Shown here: positions 7,325-15,033 of the stretch, piece by piece
How positions within the stretch are numbered: the stretch's first letter is position 1
Layout of the letters: each line of letters begins with the position of its first letter
From: Lentzea aerocolonigenes
Lineage (GTDB): Bacteria > Actinomycetota > Actinomycetes > Mycobacteriales > Pseudonocardiaceae
Assembly: GCF_000955955.1 (NCBI RefSeq)
Contig: NZ_JYJG01000444.1
Coordinates: 1 to 18,314 of the forward strand
DNA length: 18,314 bases
Direction of reading: 5' to 3'
The notes under the pieces: model-generated
Database searches by the model: none
The model's input: only the letters and a program-made list of their open reading frames with translations
What the model was told of the DNA's origin: nothing
Translations under genes and position numbers: made by a program

Positions 7325-7330
7325 ACCATA
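7325..7330 (-). promoter_or_regulatory. Leaderless-type -10 box (TATGGT) for the flavoprotein
   Basis: TATGGT on the minus strand lies 8 bases before the ATG at 7316. With the box at 7373-7378 on the other strand it forms a compact divergent promoter pair inside a 69-base gap. No clear -35 is visible. Confidence 0.4.
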
Positions 7331-7372
7331 AGCGAACGCCCGAGTTCTGGAATACCCGAGGAGAGAAGGCAC

Positions 7373-7378
7373 TAGCGT
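7373..7378 (+). promoter_or_regulatory. Leaderless-type -10 box (TAGCGT) for the first surface paralogue
   Basis: TAGCGT lies 7 bases before the ATG at 7386. A GAGGAG is also present, but about 22 bases upstream of the ATG, too far to act as its ribosome site. Confidence 0.45.
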
Positions 7379-7385
7379 CGCGTCC

Positions 7386-8159
7386 ATGAAGCCCTGGGGG
7401 ATCGTGGCTTTGATCGCGGCCGTGCTCGCCACGCTCGCGTACATCGTGTCGAGACCGGAAGGCAACGGGTCCACCGACGACTCCGCCGACCACTCGGCCG
7501 AGTGCCTCGCCAGGTACCCGGTGCCGGACAGCGCGGCCTCGTTCGCACGCCGCGAACTCGAGCCGTACAGCCAGTGCGGCGGCTGGGACGTCATCGAGTA
7601 CACCGACCTCGGCGACCGCCTCGCCGACACGCAGAAGCCCAGCTCGCGCCTGGTCATCCGGATCCACGAGGACGAGCACGACGCCATGTGGACCCACCGG
7701 GACGCCGTCACCGCCTGCTACCGCATGGAGTTCGACTACTTCGGACTCGCCGGCGGGCCTGATCGCGTCCGCTGCCCAGCCGGTGCACCAGCGCTGCTCC
7801 CGCCGGGCATCAAGCACGACGGCGTGCCCGACAACTACGCGGAAGCCTTCAAGACGGCCCTTTCCACGCTGCCTCCCGCCCCCAACCGCGACGAGGTGCT
7901 CACGGCGGTGCGCGCGAAGCTCCCGCCGTTGCCGATCGACGAGCACGGGCAGCCCTGGCGCGAACCCACCCTGGACGCGTTCGTCGAGAACGGCGAGATC
8001 GGCATCACCGCCGACGGCACCAAAGGCCAGTGCCTCGAGGGCACCCGCCTCGCGGACGGCACCATCAAGGTCGCCGCCCAGACTCCTTCGGACATGCCGA
8101 ACGCCGTGAAGACCTGCACCGCGGAAGGCGCGCTGCCCGAACGGAAGTCAGCGAAGTGA
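7386..8159 (+). CDS. Membrane-anchored extracytoplasmic protein, paralogue 1, unknown family
   Basis: A 257-residue protein with one N-terminal hydrophobic segment (residues about 4-21), then a soluble domain. There is no lipobox Cys, so it is a signal anchor or a signal peptide. I do not recognise the family. It is clearly paralogous to the next gene: both have TACYR, RV-RCP, a GVPD-Y--AFKT stretch, LPP-P-DE, W-EP-LDAFV--G-IGI and GQCL. Four cysteines are shared (C111, C130, C216, C244); two more (C40, C64) are found only here. This pattern suggests two conserved disulphides plus one extra in an oxidising compartment. It is divergent from the flavoprotein, is followed after 60 bases by its paralogue and then by the NACHT gene, and its context does not show a function. 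Confidence 0.8.
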   Translation: MKPWGIVALIAAVLATLAYIVSRPEGNGSTDDSADHSAECLARYPVPDSAASFARRELEPYSQCGGWDVIEYTDLGDRLADTQKPSSRLVIRIHEDEHDAMWTHRDAVTACYRMEFDYFGLAGGPDRVRCPAGAPALLPPGIKHDGVPDNYAEAFKTALSTLPPAPNRDEVLTAVRAKLPPLPIDEHGQPWREPTLDAFVENGEIGITADGTKGQCLEGTRLADGTIKVAAQTPSDMPNAVKTCTAEGALPERKSAK

Positions 8160-8206
8160 CCGGCGGCTGAGTAGAAGTACTCGCGCGCACGGCCAGGCCG
8201 CGGCAC

Positions 8207-8212
8207 TACGGT
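8207..8212 (+). promoter_or_regulatory. Leaderless-type -10 box (TACGGT) for the second surface paralogue
   Basis: TACGGT lies 7 bases before the ATG at 8220, the same geometry as upstream of the first paralogue. No ribosome site is visible. The surrounding sequence also shows a short duplicated look (cAcTAgcGT versus cAcTAcgGT), which may be copied with the gene. Confidence 0.45.
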
Positions 8213-8219
8213 CCGAGCC

Positions 8220-9014
8220 ATGAAGTCCCTGGGGGTCGCACTTCTACTGCTGCTGGCCGGTGTGCTCGGCGCGATCGGTTACCACGCGGTCAGACCGGAC
8301 GGCAGCGGCTACACCGACAAGACAGCTGAAGAAGTGGCTGACCGCATCGGCTACCCGGTGCCGCGCGACGGCAACGCCTACGCCCGCGCCGCGCTGCACG
8401 GGAACACCGACCCGAAGTACTTCGCGGTCATCGAGATCACCGACACCCCGACGAACGACACCGAGAAGGTGCGGGCCACCCTGGTGTTCCGCATCTACGA
8501 CCCCGGCACCTCCGAGAGCCCGCCGTCGTGGCGGCTCTGGGAGCAGGACCCGGTGACCGCCTGCTACCGCGCCGACTTCAACTACTACGGCGTGCTGGGC
8601 GCCGGCCCGGAACGCGTCCGCTGTCCCGAGAACGCCACGCCGATCACCCCTCCGCCCGTGCAGAAGACAGGTGTGCCGGACACGTACCTCGACGCCTTCA
8701 AGACCATCCTCGCCGAGCTGCCGCCCGCGGTCACGCAGGACGAGGTGCTCGCGGCGTTGCGCGCCGAACTGCCACCGATGCCGGTCGACGAGCAGACCAA
8801 GCTGCCGTGGGCCGAGCCGCGCCTCGACGCCTTCGTGCGGGACGGCCAGATCGGCATCGTCGCCGGTGGCGGCGGGCAGTGTCTCAACGGTGTCCGGCTC
8901 ACCGGCGGAACCGTCGCGGCGTGGTACCCGCCGCGGGTGCAGACCCAGCCCGGCGAGTACGGCTGTTCGGGTCAGACCGCGCTGCAGCTCTACTCGGTGC
9001 CGCCACCGAAGTGA
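8220..9014 (+). CDS. Membrane-anchored extracytoplasmic protein, paralogue 2, unknown family
   Basis: A 264-residue protein with an N-terminal hydrophobic segment (residues 4-20) and an extracytoplasmic domain homologous to the preceding gene product. The shared cysteines are C115, C135, C221 and C249. The central block (TACYRADFNYYG through RCP) and the later LPPMPVDE and LDAFVRDGQIGI blocks are the best conserved, while the region after the anchor differs and lacks the extra Cys pair. The two genes are a tandem duplication that has diverged. The stop is 22 bases before the NACHT gene, so read-through transcription into that gene is likely even if it has its own promoter. Function unknown. 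Confidence 0.8.
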   Translation: MKSLGVALLLLLAGVLGAIGYHAVRPDGSGYTDKTAEEVADRIGYPVPRDGNAYARAALHGNTDPKYFAVIEITDTPTNDTEKVRATLVFRIYDPGTSESPPSWRLWEQDPVTACYRADFNYYGVLGAGPERVRCPENATPITPPPVQKTGVPDTYLDAFKTILAELPPAVTQDEVLAALRAELPPMPVDEQTKLPWAEPRLDAFVRDGQIGIVAGGGGQCLNGVRLTGGTVAAWYPPRVQTQPGEYGCSGQTALQLYSVPPPK

Positions 9015-9024
9015 CGCCATCGGG

Positions 9025-9030
9025 TAGAAC
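9025..9030 (+). promoter_or_regulatory. Possible weak -10 box (TAGAAC) for the NACHT gene
   Basis: TAGAAC lies 6 bases before the ATG at 9037 and lacks the final T of the TAnnnT pattern. No Shine-Dalgarno is present, so the gene may be leaderless, or translated from a read-through transcript. Confidence 0.25.
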
Positions 9031-9036
9031 CTCCGT

Positions 9037-12000
9037 ATGCCCAACGAGGTCAACGACAGCCCCGTGTACGGCACTCTGATCCAGACGGAGTCCGTCGAAA
9101 CGCTGAACGTCTACAGCGGCGAAGCCCAGTACCCTCCGCTGACCTCGTGGCAGAACCGCCCCGGCCTCACCGACGAGCTGCGCGATCTCCTGCAGGCACA
9201 ACACGACGCGGCCGTGACGTTGCCGTATCACCTGCTGCCCAGCAAGCAGCCGGAGCTCGTTCAGGTGTACGTACAGCAAAGCGTGCTGCCACAACAGCCC
9301 GACACCGACGAACCGGCGCCCAAGCCAGGGAAACCCGAACCCGCCAGGCGGATCATGCCGATCGCGGAGGCGCTCACCACCGGCAGGCATCTGCTGATCA
9401 CCGGTGGCCCCGGCTCCGGCAAGTCGACGCTGGGCCAGATGTACGTGCAGTTCCTGGCGAGCGAGTGGCTGGATCCGAGCGAACGCCCGCCGTTGCCGGA
9501 ACCCCTGATGCCACTGCGCGTCAGTGCCAAAGCACTCGCCGAGGACCGCACGTGGAGCGAGCTGCTCGCGGACGCCGTGCGCAACCGCAAGCTGACCGCG
9601 CCGATCCGGCCGGAACTGTTCGCTCGCAGGGCGTTGGGGGCGCGCTGGCTGGTGTTCGTCGACGGGCTGGACGAGATCGTCGAGCCCGACCGCCTGCGCA
9701 CGGTGATCGACGCGATTGCCACCCGCATGCGCAGAGGGACCGACCACCAGCTGGTGATCACCTCGCGCGAGCTGCCATCCGGTGCGCTCGACCAGCTGCA
9801 CGGCCCGTACGTCGACCGCTACGTCATCGAACCGTTCGGGCCGGCGGAGCTCCGCGAGTTCGCCGTGGCGTGGTTCCGCTCGCAGGACCTGGCTCGCGCG
9901 ACGGCACGCGCCGAGGAGTTCCTGCGACAGGTCCACGACGGCAGGCTGCGCGAGCTGGTGAACGTCCCGCTGCTCGCCACGATCGCCGCGATCACCAACA
10001 CCCTCGAACCCGGCCGGCCGCTGCCGCACAACCGCGTCGACCTCTTCACCCGCTTCATGTCTTACCTGCTCGACGACAAGGCCAGCGGCCGGGACACCGT
10101 CGCGGAGCTCCGCCGCACCATCGACGACCCCGCCCGGCTCGAAGTCGTGGAATGGATCCACGCCCACCGCCGCGATCTCGTGGAACACCTCGCAGTCAAA
10201 CGCCTGGAGTCCGAACGCCCGCTGATCGAGATCGCGGCCGACTGGCTCGACCGGCCGTGCCCGGAGGAGGACCTGCTGCCGGTGCTCACCAGCATCGGCG
10301 TCTTCACCCAGCGCGATCACGGAATCGACTTCCTGCACAGGTTGTTCGCGGAGTTCCTCGCCGCGAGGTACCACGCGCCGCGGATCCCGGCCGACTTCCC
10401 CGCCCTCGACGACTGGGTGCGGCAGGGCACCGAGTCGGCCAAGGAAACGTCCGTGCTCTTCACATTCGTGCTGTGGAGCCGCGAGGAGGGACACGACCTC
10501 GGCCTGGTGCTCCGCCGCCTGATGGAGGGCAAACGGGAACACGTGCTGCTGGCGGCGAAACTGCTGTCCGAGGACGTCCAGATACCGGACGAGCTGGCCA
10601 CGACGATCCTTGATCGCGTGGTGGACCTGGTGCTGGTAACGGGGACGGACTCCGATCCGTGGAGAGACATCCGCGAGATCGGACGCGCGCTCGCGGGGTT
10701 GTCAGGCCATGGGATCACCGAAGCGCTGAAGGGGAGACTGCGCGCGCTCCGGGAACAGCCAGAGCTGGCACCGTCGATTCGGATCTGTTCGGCGATCGCA
10801 CTAGGGCACCTCGGCTCGGCGGAGGAGTCTGCGCGGTGGCTGGAGAGCTTCGGCGACCTGTCCCACCCGCTGGCGCTGGTCGAGGTGGCACGAGGGCTCG
10901 CGGAGATCCTGCCGGACGGCGCCGACCGCGCAGATCGGCTCGTACTTCGCCTGGCGGCTGAGTTCGGCGACGCGGACTACGTGATGGTCATGGCCGCGGC
11001 CCAGGTCCTGCTGGAGCTGAAACGGCACGAGGCAGCCGCGGACCTGGTGCGGCGGCTGGTGCGGCGAATGAAGATCGACGACACGATCCCGGCAGGTTTC
11101 CGGCACGTGCCCGAAATCCATGGGGAACACGACGAGGAGCCACCGGGGTGGCACGTTCTCGTGCGGCAGGCGGCACAAGCGGGATGCGCGGAGGAGGCCG
11201 TCTGGGCGGCGAAAATGTTGTTCGCCCAGCCGTTCCCGGACGAGTACCAGTTCCGCGAGACGGTCGAGATGATGGCCCAAGTCGGTGACGCGTCAGCGGT
11301 GAAGAAGATCGTCGACGAGGTGAACGCGAGGCCGGTCACTTATGCCGCGGTTGCCGCAAGAGCCCTGCACTCGACTCATCCCGAACTCGCGGCGTCGCTG
11401 GCCAGGCAGGTTGTCCCGACCGATCCCGCGGTGGACGACGATCATGTAGTCACTGCCTGGCGCGTACTCCTGACCACCGAACCGGAGTGGGCCAGCAGTC
11501 TGCTGGAAAGCCGCGAGATCGACGCTGACACGGCGGTTCGCATGATGTCTCAGGCCGATTTGCCACGTGCGCATCTCGTGCGACAGGAGATGGCACGCAC
11601 ATCGGTCGTCAAGATGCCGCGGTACCTGATGCAGGCCGCCCTCGACGAGGGTGCCGACTTCGCGAACGAGTTGCACGCCAAAGCGATGGCGGGTTCTCCG
11701 AAAGACCGGGCGGCCCTGGCGCCACAACTACACGAGGCCGGCTTCGAGGACCTCGCCACCGAGCTGATCGATCAGCTGGCCATCGACCACGCCGACCCCG
11801 AGGTGCTCGCCGAGTGCCTGCACGATCTCCCCACCGGGCCGTTCCCCGAGCAGGCGCAACGGCTTCTGGACAGGCTTCTGCCCATAGCTGACCACGCCGA
11901 CACCGCGGTGGCGAGATATCTCGCGCCGGTGCTCCGGCGCTCCGGGCGCGCCGCCGAAGCCGTCGACCTGGCACAACGAACGTTCTTGCGGGAGCTCGGG

Positions 12001-12366
12001 GACATCTACGTGGAGGAGTGCGCTGAGACACTGCTCGACGTGGCCGGTGCGTCGAGCGCGGACTTCATCGTCGAACACGTCGTGGGCCGGGGCCTGAGCA
12101 CAGGTCGGCGCAGGGCCGTCGCCGACAGACTCATCGACCACGGGCTCCTGCGGCACGCCGTCATCGTGTGGCTGGACGTACTGCGCAACCACGGCGATCC
12201 TGTCGAGGAAGGTGTGAAGATCGCTCATCGGCTCGTCAGGTGCGGCTACCGGCAGCAGGCACTGGACACCGTCCGGGCCGCGCTCGCCGAGGATCGGCTC
12301 ACCGTCACCACTCGAGCACAGATGCGGGCGCTGCTGGCGTGGATCGAGCACATCGTGCCCGAGTGA
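9037..12366 (+). CDS. NACHT-domain STAND NTPase with helical-repeat C-terminus (NLR-like)
   Basis: A 1109-residue signalling NTPase. Walker A is GGPGSGKST (residues 123-131, K129). Walker B is VFVDGLDE with D209, D212 and E213, the DGLDE form typical of NACHT. LVITSRE is the sensor segment, and FLHRLFAEFLAA (432-443) is the conserved winged-helix end of NACHT modules. Residues about 450-1109 are Ala/Leu-rich helical hairpins, probably HEAT/TPR-like repeats that would form the ligand sensor. Residues 1-110 hold no known effector domain; a short PVYGTLIQTESVETLNVYSG stretch near the N-terminus resembles the Q/G-centred short motifs of actinobacterial NLR-like proteins. No transmembrane segment is seen. 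By family it is a switch that oligomerises on sensing a trigger; bacterial NACHT proteins include anti-phage factors. It converges on the CHAT gene with one base between stop codons. Confidence 0.9.
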   Translation: MPNEVNDSPVYGTLIQTESVETLNVYSGEAQYPPLTSWQNRPGLTDELRDLLQAQHDAAVTLPYHLLPSKQPELVQVYVQQSVLPQQPDTDEPAPKPGKPEPARRIMPIAEALTTGRHLLITGGPGSGKSTLGQMYVQFLASEWLDPSERPPLPEPLMPLRVSAKALAEDRTWSELLADAVRNRKLTAPIRPELFARRALGARWLVFVDGLDEIVEPDRLRTVIDAIATRMRRGTDHQLVITSRELPSGALDQLHGPYVDRYVIEPFGPAELREFAVAWFRSQDLARATARAEEFLRQVHDGRLRELVNVPLLATIAAITNTLEPGRPLPHNRVDLFTRFMSYLLDDKASGRDTVAELRRTIDDPARLEVVEWIHAHRRDLVEHLAVKRLESERPLIEIAADWLDRPCPEEDLLPVLTSIGVFTQRDHGIDFLHRLFAEFLAARYHAPRIPADFPALDDWVRQGTESAKETSVLFTFVLWSREEGHDLGLVLRRLMEGKREHVLLAAKLLSEDVQIPDELATTILDRVVDLVLVTGTDSDPWRDIREIGRALAGLSGHGITEALKGRLRALREQPELAPSIRICSAIALGHLGSAEESARWLESFGDLSHPLALVEVARGLAEILPDGADRADRLVLRLAAEFGDADYVMVMAAAQVLLELKRHEAAADLVRRLVRRMKIDDTIPAGFRHVPEIHGEHDEEPPGWHVLVRQAAQAGCAEEAVWAAKMLFAQPFPDEYQFRETVEMMAQVGDASAVKKIVDEVNARPVTYAAVAARALHSTHPELAASLARQVVPTDPAVDDDHVVTAWRVLLTTEPEWASSLLESREIDADTAVRMMSQADLPRAHLVRQEMARTSVVKMPRYLMQAALDEGADFANELHAKAMAGSPKDRAALAPQLHEAGFEDLATELIDQLAIDHADPEVLAECLHDLPTGPFPEQAQRLLDRLLPIADHADTAVARYLAPVLRRSGRAAEAVDLAQRTFLRELGDIYVEECAETLLDVAGASSADFIVEHVVGRGLSTGRRRAVADRLIDHGLLRHAVIVWLDVLRNHGDPVEEGVKIAHRLVRCGYRQQALDTVRAALAEDRLTVTTRAQMRALLAWIEHIVPE

Positions 12367-12367
12367 C

Positions 12368-14956
12368 TCAGCCCGCTCCGAAGCACACGAACCCAACGGC
12401 AGCAGCGTAAGCAGCGTCGTCGGCCGCGGCCCTCTGCACAGCGGACAAAGCCTCGGCGGGCGCCATCCCGGCAGCCAGCTTCTGGTGCAGCTCCACCATC
12501 ACCGGTGCCGTCCCGTCGGTCGGCACCGGCACCACGGGCGCGATCAACGTCCGAGTGCCCAAGCTCAACAGCGCCGCCGTGAACCCCATCAACTCATCAC
12601 CGGGCCGAACCGCCGACTGCCCGGTGTCACAAGCCGAAAGCACCACTCGGGTCGGTGGCTGGTGCAACCGCTCGATGTCGTAGACCGTCAACGGCCCGTC
12701 AGCCAGCTCCAAAGCCGAGAACAACGGGTTGTCGACGCGGAACGACCCGTGCGCCGCGATGTGCGCCAGCGCGGCACCGTCCATTGCGGACGCAACCGCG
12801 CTCACCGTCGCCTCCGAGTCGACCAGAACCCGACCAGGAACGTGCGAACTGATCGCCTTGATCTCCGCGGGCGCGGCGGCCATCCGCGGCCCAGCCGCCA
12901 ACACGGCCTCACCCGACGCATCAGGCACCGAACAAGCCCGCAACCACACCGAAGCCGAAGGCGCCACAGTCACCTGACGCTCCAGCACCGCCCACGGCAA
13001 CCCGTTCAACGCCCCGGTGGGCACCACGACCAGCGGCCGTCCGTCGATCCGCGAAGCCAGCGGTGCCATCAACCGCTGAGCCAGCAACGAGGCAGCGTGA
13101 GCAGCGGAAGACCGCGCCACGGCCAAGTTCGGCAGCTGTGGCGGCAGCGTCACCAGCCGGTGCAACGCGAAGCGCAGCAACCGGATCTCTCGGACCGCGC
13201 CCTCCGACGACCCGAGCGAGTGCAGCGTTGCCCGGCCCCCGGCCAGCACCACCGCCATCAGCTCGCCGCCGTACTCCACGAACTCGATCAACGCCGCCGT
13301 CCCCAGCGCAGCGGCCAGCGCTGCCACCGACGGCGGCTTGAACACCGCCACCTCACCGGACATCTGCCGGGTCAGGTCGCGCACCCGCTGCTCGGCCCGC
13401 ACCAGTTTCACCCGCAACGCCCCGGCGGGCTTCCCGGCCAGCAGAGCCGACTCGATGTCAGCGGACACGGCGCGCAACGACGCCAGCGCGTCCTCGAGAC
13501 GTGGATCATCCGGCGGCGACACGGCCTTCATCCGCAACGCACCTGCCCGCCAGCTCTCCGTCCACGACAGCACCCGAGCAGCGTTCCCGGACGCCACGGC
13601 CAGCCCCAGCCCTTCCAACGCCAGCGCCTGCCCCTGCACCCCGGTCGACGCCCGCAACTCGGCCGCGCCCAGCGAAACCCGGTACTCGTCCAGCAGCCCG
13701 ATCCCCCGGCGCAGCGCGGCCGACGTCCCCCGCACATCGCCGGAGAGCTTGCGCCGCAACGCTTCCGCGTACCAGCCGCGCACCCGCAGCCCGGCAGGGC
13801 CGCGCAACCGCGAAGCAGCCGCGACGGACAGCTCCGACACCGCCCGCGCACGATGACCGAGGTCGGCCGCCACCAGCCCGGCGTCGATCCGGGCCTCCAG
13901 CGCCGGCAACCGCCAGTCCATCGCGTCCAGCTCGGCGGCCACGCGCGACAACGCCAGCCGCAACGGCCGAGTCCGGTCACCACGCAACACGGCGGCGTGC
14001 AGCTCCAGGTACCGCGCCCCAGCGGCCCACAACAGCCGTTGCTCACGCCGGAACCGACGACGTGCCTCAGCGGCAAACCCGTTAGCCGCATCCGGATCGT
14101 CGTCCAAGAGAGCGATCCGCGCGCGGAAGTACAGCGCCTCCGACACACCCAGCGGGTTCTTCAACGCCTTCAGCTCGGTGATCGCCCGGTCCGCCGCCAC
14201 CCGCGCCTCGTCCAGCAGCGGCACCGACACCAGCAGTTCCAGCCGGTTCACCAGCAGCACGGGACGCATCACGTCGAGCCGCCGGTGCACCTCCTCCGCC
14301 TTGTCGAACAGGGTCAGCGCGGCCGGCACGTCACCGGACCGGGTCGCCATGATCCCCGCGTTCCAGTGCACGTCCGCGACGCCGAGTTCCTGCCCCAGCT
14401 CGCCCAGCAACGCGGCCGCGATCTCGAAATCGGCAGAGGCCTCGCGCATGTCACCGACATACGCGCGCACCAGGCCGCGGTTGTTGTGCGCCCGTGCCTC
14501 GACGAGCTTGTCGCCGACCCGGCGTGCTCCGGCGATCGCTGCCGTGTAGTCGCGCTGGGCGTCGTCGTACCGGGTCAGGTAGTGGAAGACGACACCGCGC
14601 TGCATCAACGCGGCCACCGCGTCCGCACCGGAAAGCTCCGGCATCGCGAGGTCCAGCATCTTCAACGCCTGCTGGTGCTTACCGGTGTACGCGAGCACCC
14701 ACGCCAGCGACATCTGCGCCAAAGCCGACAGACGCGGCAGCGAGGCATCGACAGCGATCTTGATGGATCGACGCAGATGCCGAGCCGCGCCGGCGAAGTC
14801 GTGCATCTCGCGCAACGCGAGACCGATCGCCCGCTCGGCGATCGACCATTCCGCGCGATCTTCCGTCGTGCGGAGGACCGCGCGGGCCATCTCGACGGCC
14901 GCACGCGGGTTGCGCTGCCTGGCCTCCAGCGCGTCCGCCGCACAAAAGTCGGTCAC
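12368..14956 (-). CDS. TPR-CHAT caspase-like protease
   Basis: An 862-residue cytoplasmic protein. About residues 20-450 form tetratricopeptide-like helical repeats (for example RGVVFHYLTRYDDAQRDY and NNRGLVRAYVGDMREASADF), a likely sensor or scaffold. The C-terminal CHAT domain (about 560-860) belongs to the caspase/separase clan and keeps both catalytic residues: H736 in HIAAHGSF and C776 in VLSACDTG. The N-terminal part of the CHAT fold is seen in LVVVPTGALNGLPWAVL. It is therefore predicted to be an active cysteine protease that cuts a specific protein when its TPR region is engaged. The GTG start follows a TAAAGT box by 6 bases and lacks a ribosome site. It is divergent from the subtilase-sigma operon and tail-to-tail with the NACHT gene. 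The likely partner genes are those in the divergent operon. Confidence 0.92.
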   Translation of the reverse strand: MTDFCAADALEARQRNPRAAVEMARAVLRTTEDRAEWSIAERAIGLALREMHDFAGAARHLRRSIKIAVDASLPRLSALAQMSLAWVLAYTGKHQQALKMLDLAMPELSGADAVAALMQRGVVFHYLTRYDDAQRDYTAAIAGARRVGDKLVEARAHNNRGLVRAYVGDMREASADFEIAAALLGELGQELGVADVHWNAGIMATRSGDVPAALTLFDKAEEVHRRLDVMRPVLLVNRLELLVSVPLLDEARVAADRAITELKALKNPLGVSEALYFRARIALLDDDPDAANGFAAEARRRFRREQRLLWAAGARYLELHAAVLRGDRTRPLRLALSRVAAELDAMDWRLPALEARIDAGLVAADLGHRARAVSELSVAAASRLRGPAGLRVRGWYAEALRRKLSGDVRGTSAALRRGIGLLDEYRVSLGAAELRASTGVQGQALALEGLGLAVASGNAARVLSWTESWRAGALRMKAVSPPDDPRLEDALASLRAVSADIESALLAGKPAGALRVKLVRAEQRVRDLTRQMSGEVAVFKPPSVAALAAALGTAALIEFVEYGGELMAVVLAGGRATLHSLGSSEGAVREIRLLRFALHRLVTLPPQLPNLAVARSSAAHAASLLAQRLMAPLASRIDGRPLVVVPTGALNGLPWAVLERQVTVAPSASVWLRACSVPDASGEAVLAAGPRMAAAPAEIKAISSHVPGRVLVDSEATVSAVASAMDGAALAHIAAHGSFRVDNPLFSALELADGPLTVYDIERLHQPPTRVVLSACDTGQSAVRPGDELMGFTAALLSLGTRTLIAPVVPVPTDGTAPVMVELHQKLAAGMAPAEALSAVQRAAADDAAYAAAVGFVCFGAG

Positions 14957-14962
14957 GGCGTC

Positions 14963-14990
14963 ACTTTATCCGCTGTGGTAGCTTGATCAA
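14963..14990 (-). promoter_or_regulatory. Promoter of the CHAT gene (TTGATC - 16 - TAAAGT), leaderless
   Basis: On the minus strand a -35-like TTGATC (14985-14990) and a -10-like TAAAGT (14963-14968) are 16 bases apart. The -10 ends 6 bases before the GTG at 14956, so the transcript would begin at or next to the start codon. The -35 lies within the 14-base palindrome, so a protein bound there would be placed to control this promoter. Confidence 0.5.
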
Positions 14991-14993
14991 GCT
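14980..14993 (+). repeat. Perfect 14-base palindrome in the CHAT/subtilase divergent promoter region
   Basis: AGCTTGATCAAGCT reads the same on both strands. It lies in the 77-base gap between the divergent CHAT and subtilase genes and covers the CHAT -35 element. It is AT-richer than its surroundings. It is a candidate operator for a dimeric regulator, or two overlapping -35 elements. Confidence 0.55.
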
Positions 14994-15033
14994 CGGTCGG
15001 GGTGCCCGTCAACGCTGCTTTAGTGAGGCCGTG

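Noticed and set aside
7317..7946. A 210-codon upstream extension of the flavoprotein reading frame
   Set aside because: It is antisense to the first anchored paralogue, has no flavoprotein homology features, and the ATG at 7316 has its own -10 box.
8899..10542. A 547-codon minus-strand open frame opposite the NACHT gene start
   Set aside because: It runs against the Walker motifs region and crosses the end of the previous gene. The product is compositionally biased.
9147..10613. A 488-codon plus-strand open frame in another frame inside the NACHT gene
   Set aside because: The R/A/P-rich product is a frame-shifted reading of the NACHT coding sequence.
12485..14986. An 833-codon plus-strand open frame opposite the CHAT gene
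   Set aside because: The product is a low-complexity R/Q/P/H-rich string. The CHAT protein on the other strand has catalytic motifs and TPRs.
14983..15033. A 17-codon N-terminal extension of the subtilase from TTG at 14983
   Set aside because: The TTG lies within the promoter palindrome, has no ribosome site, and the added residues do not look like a signal peptide or family sequence.
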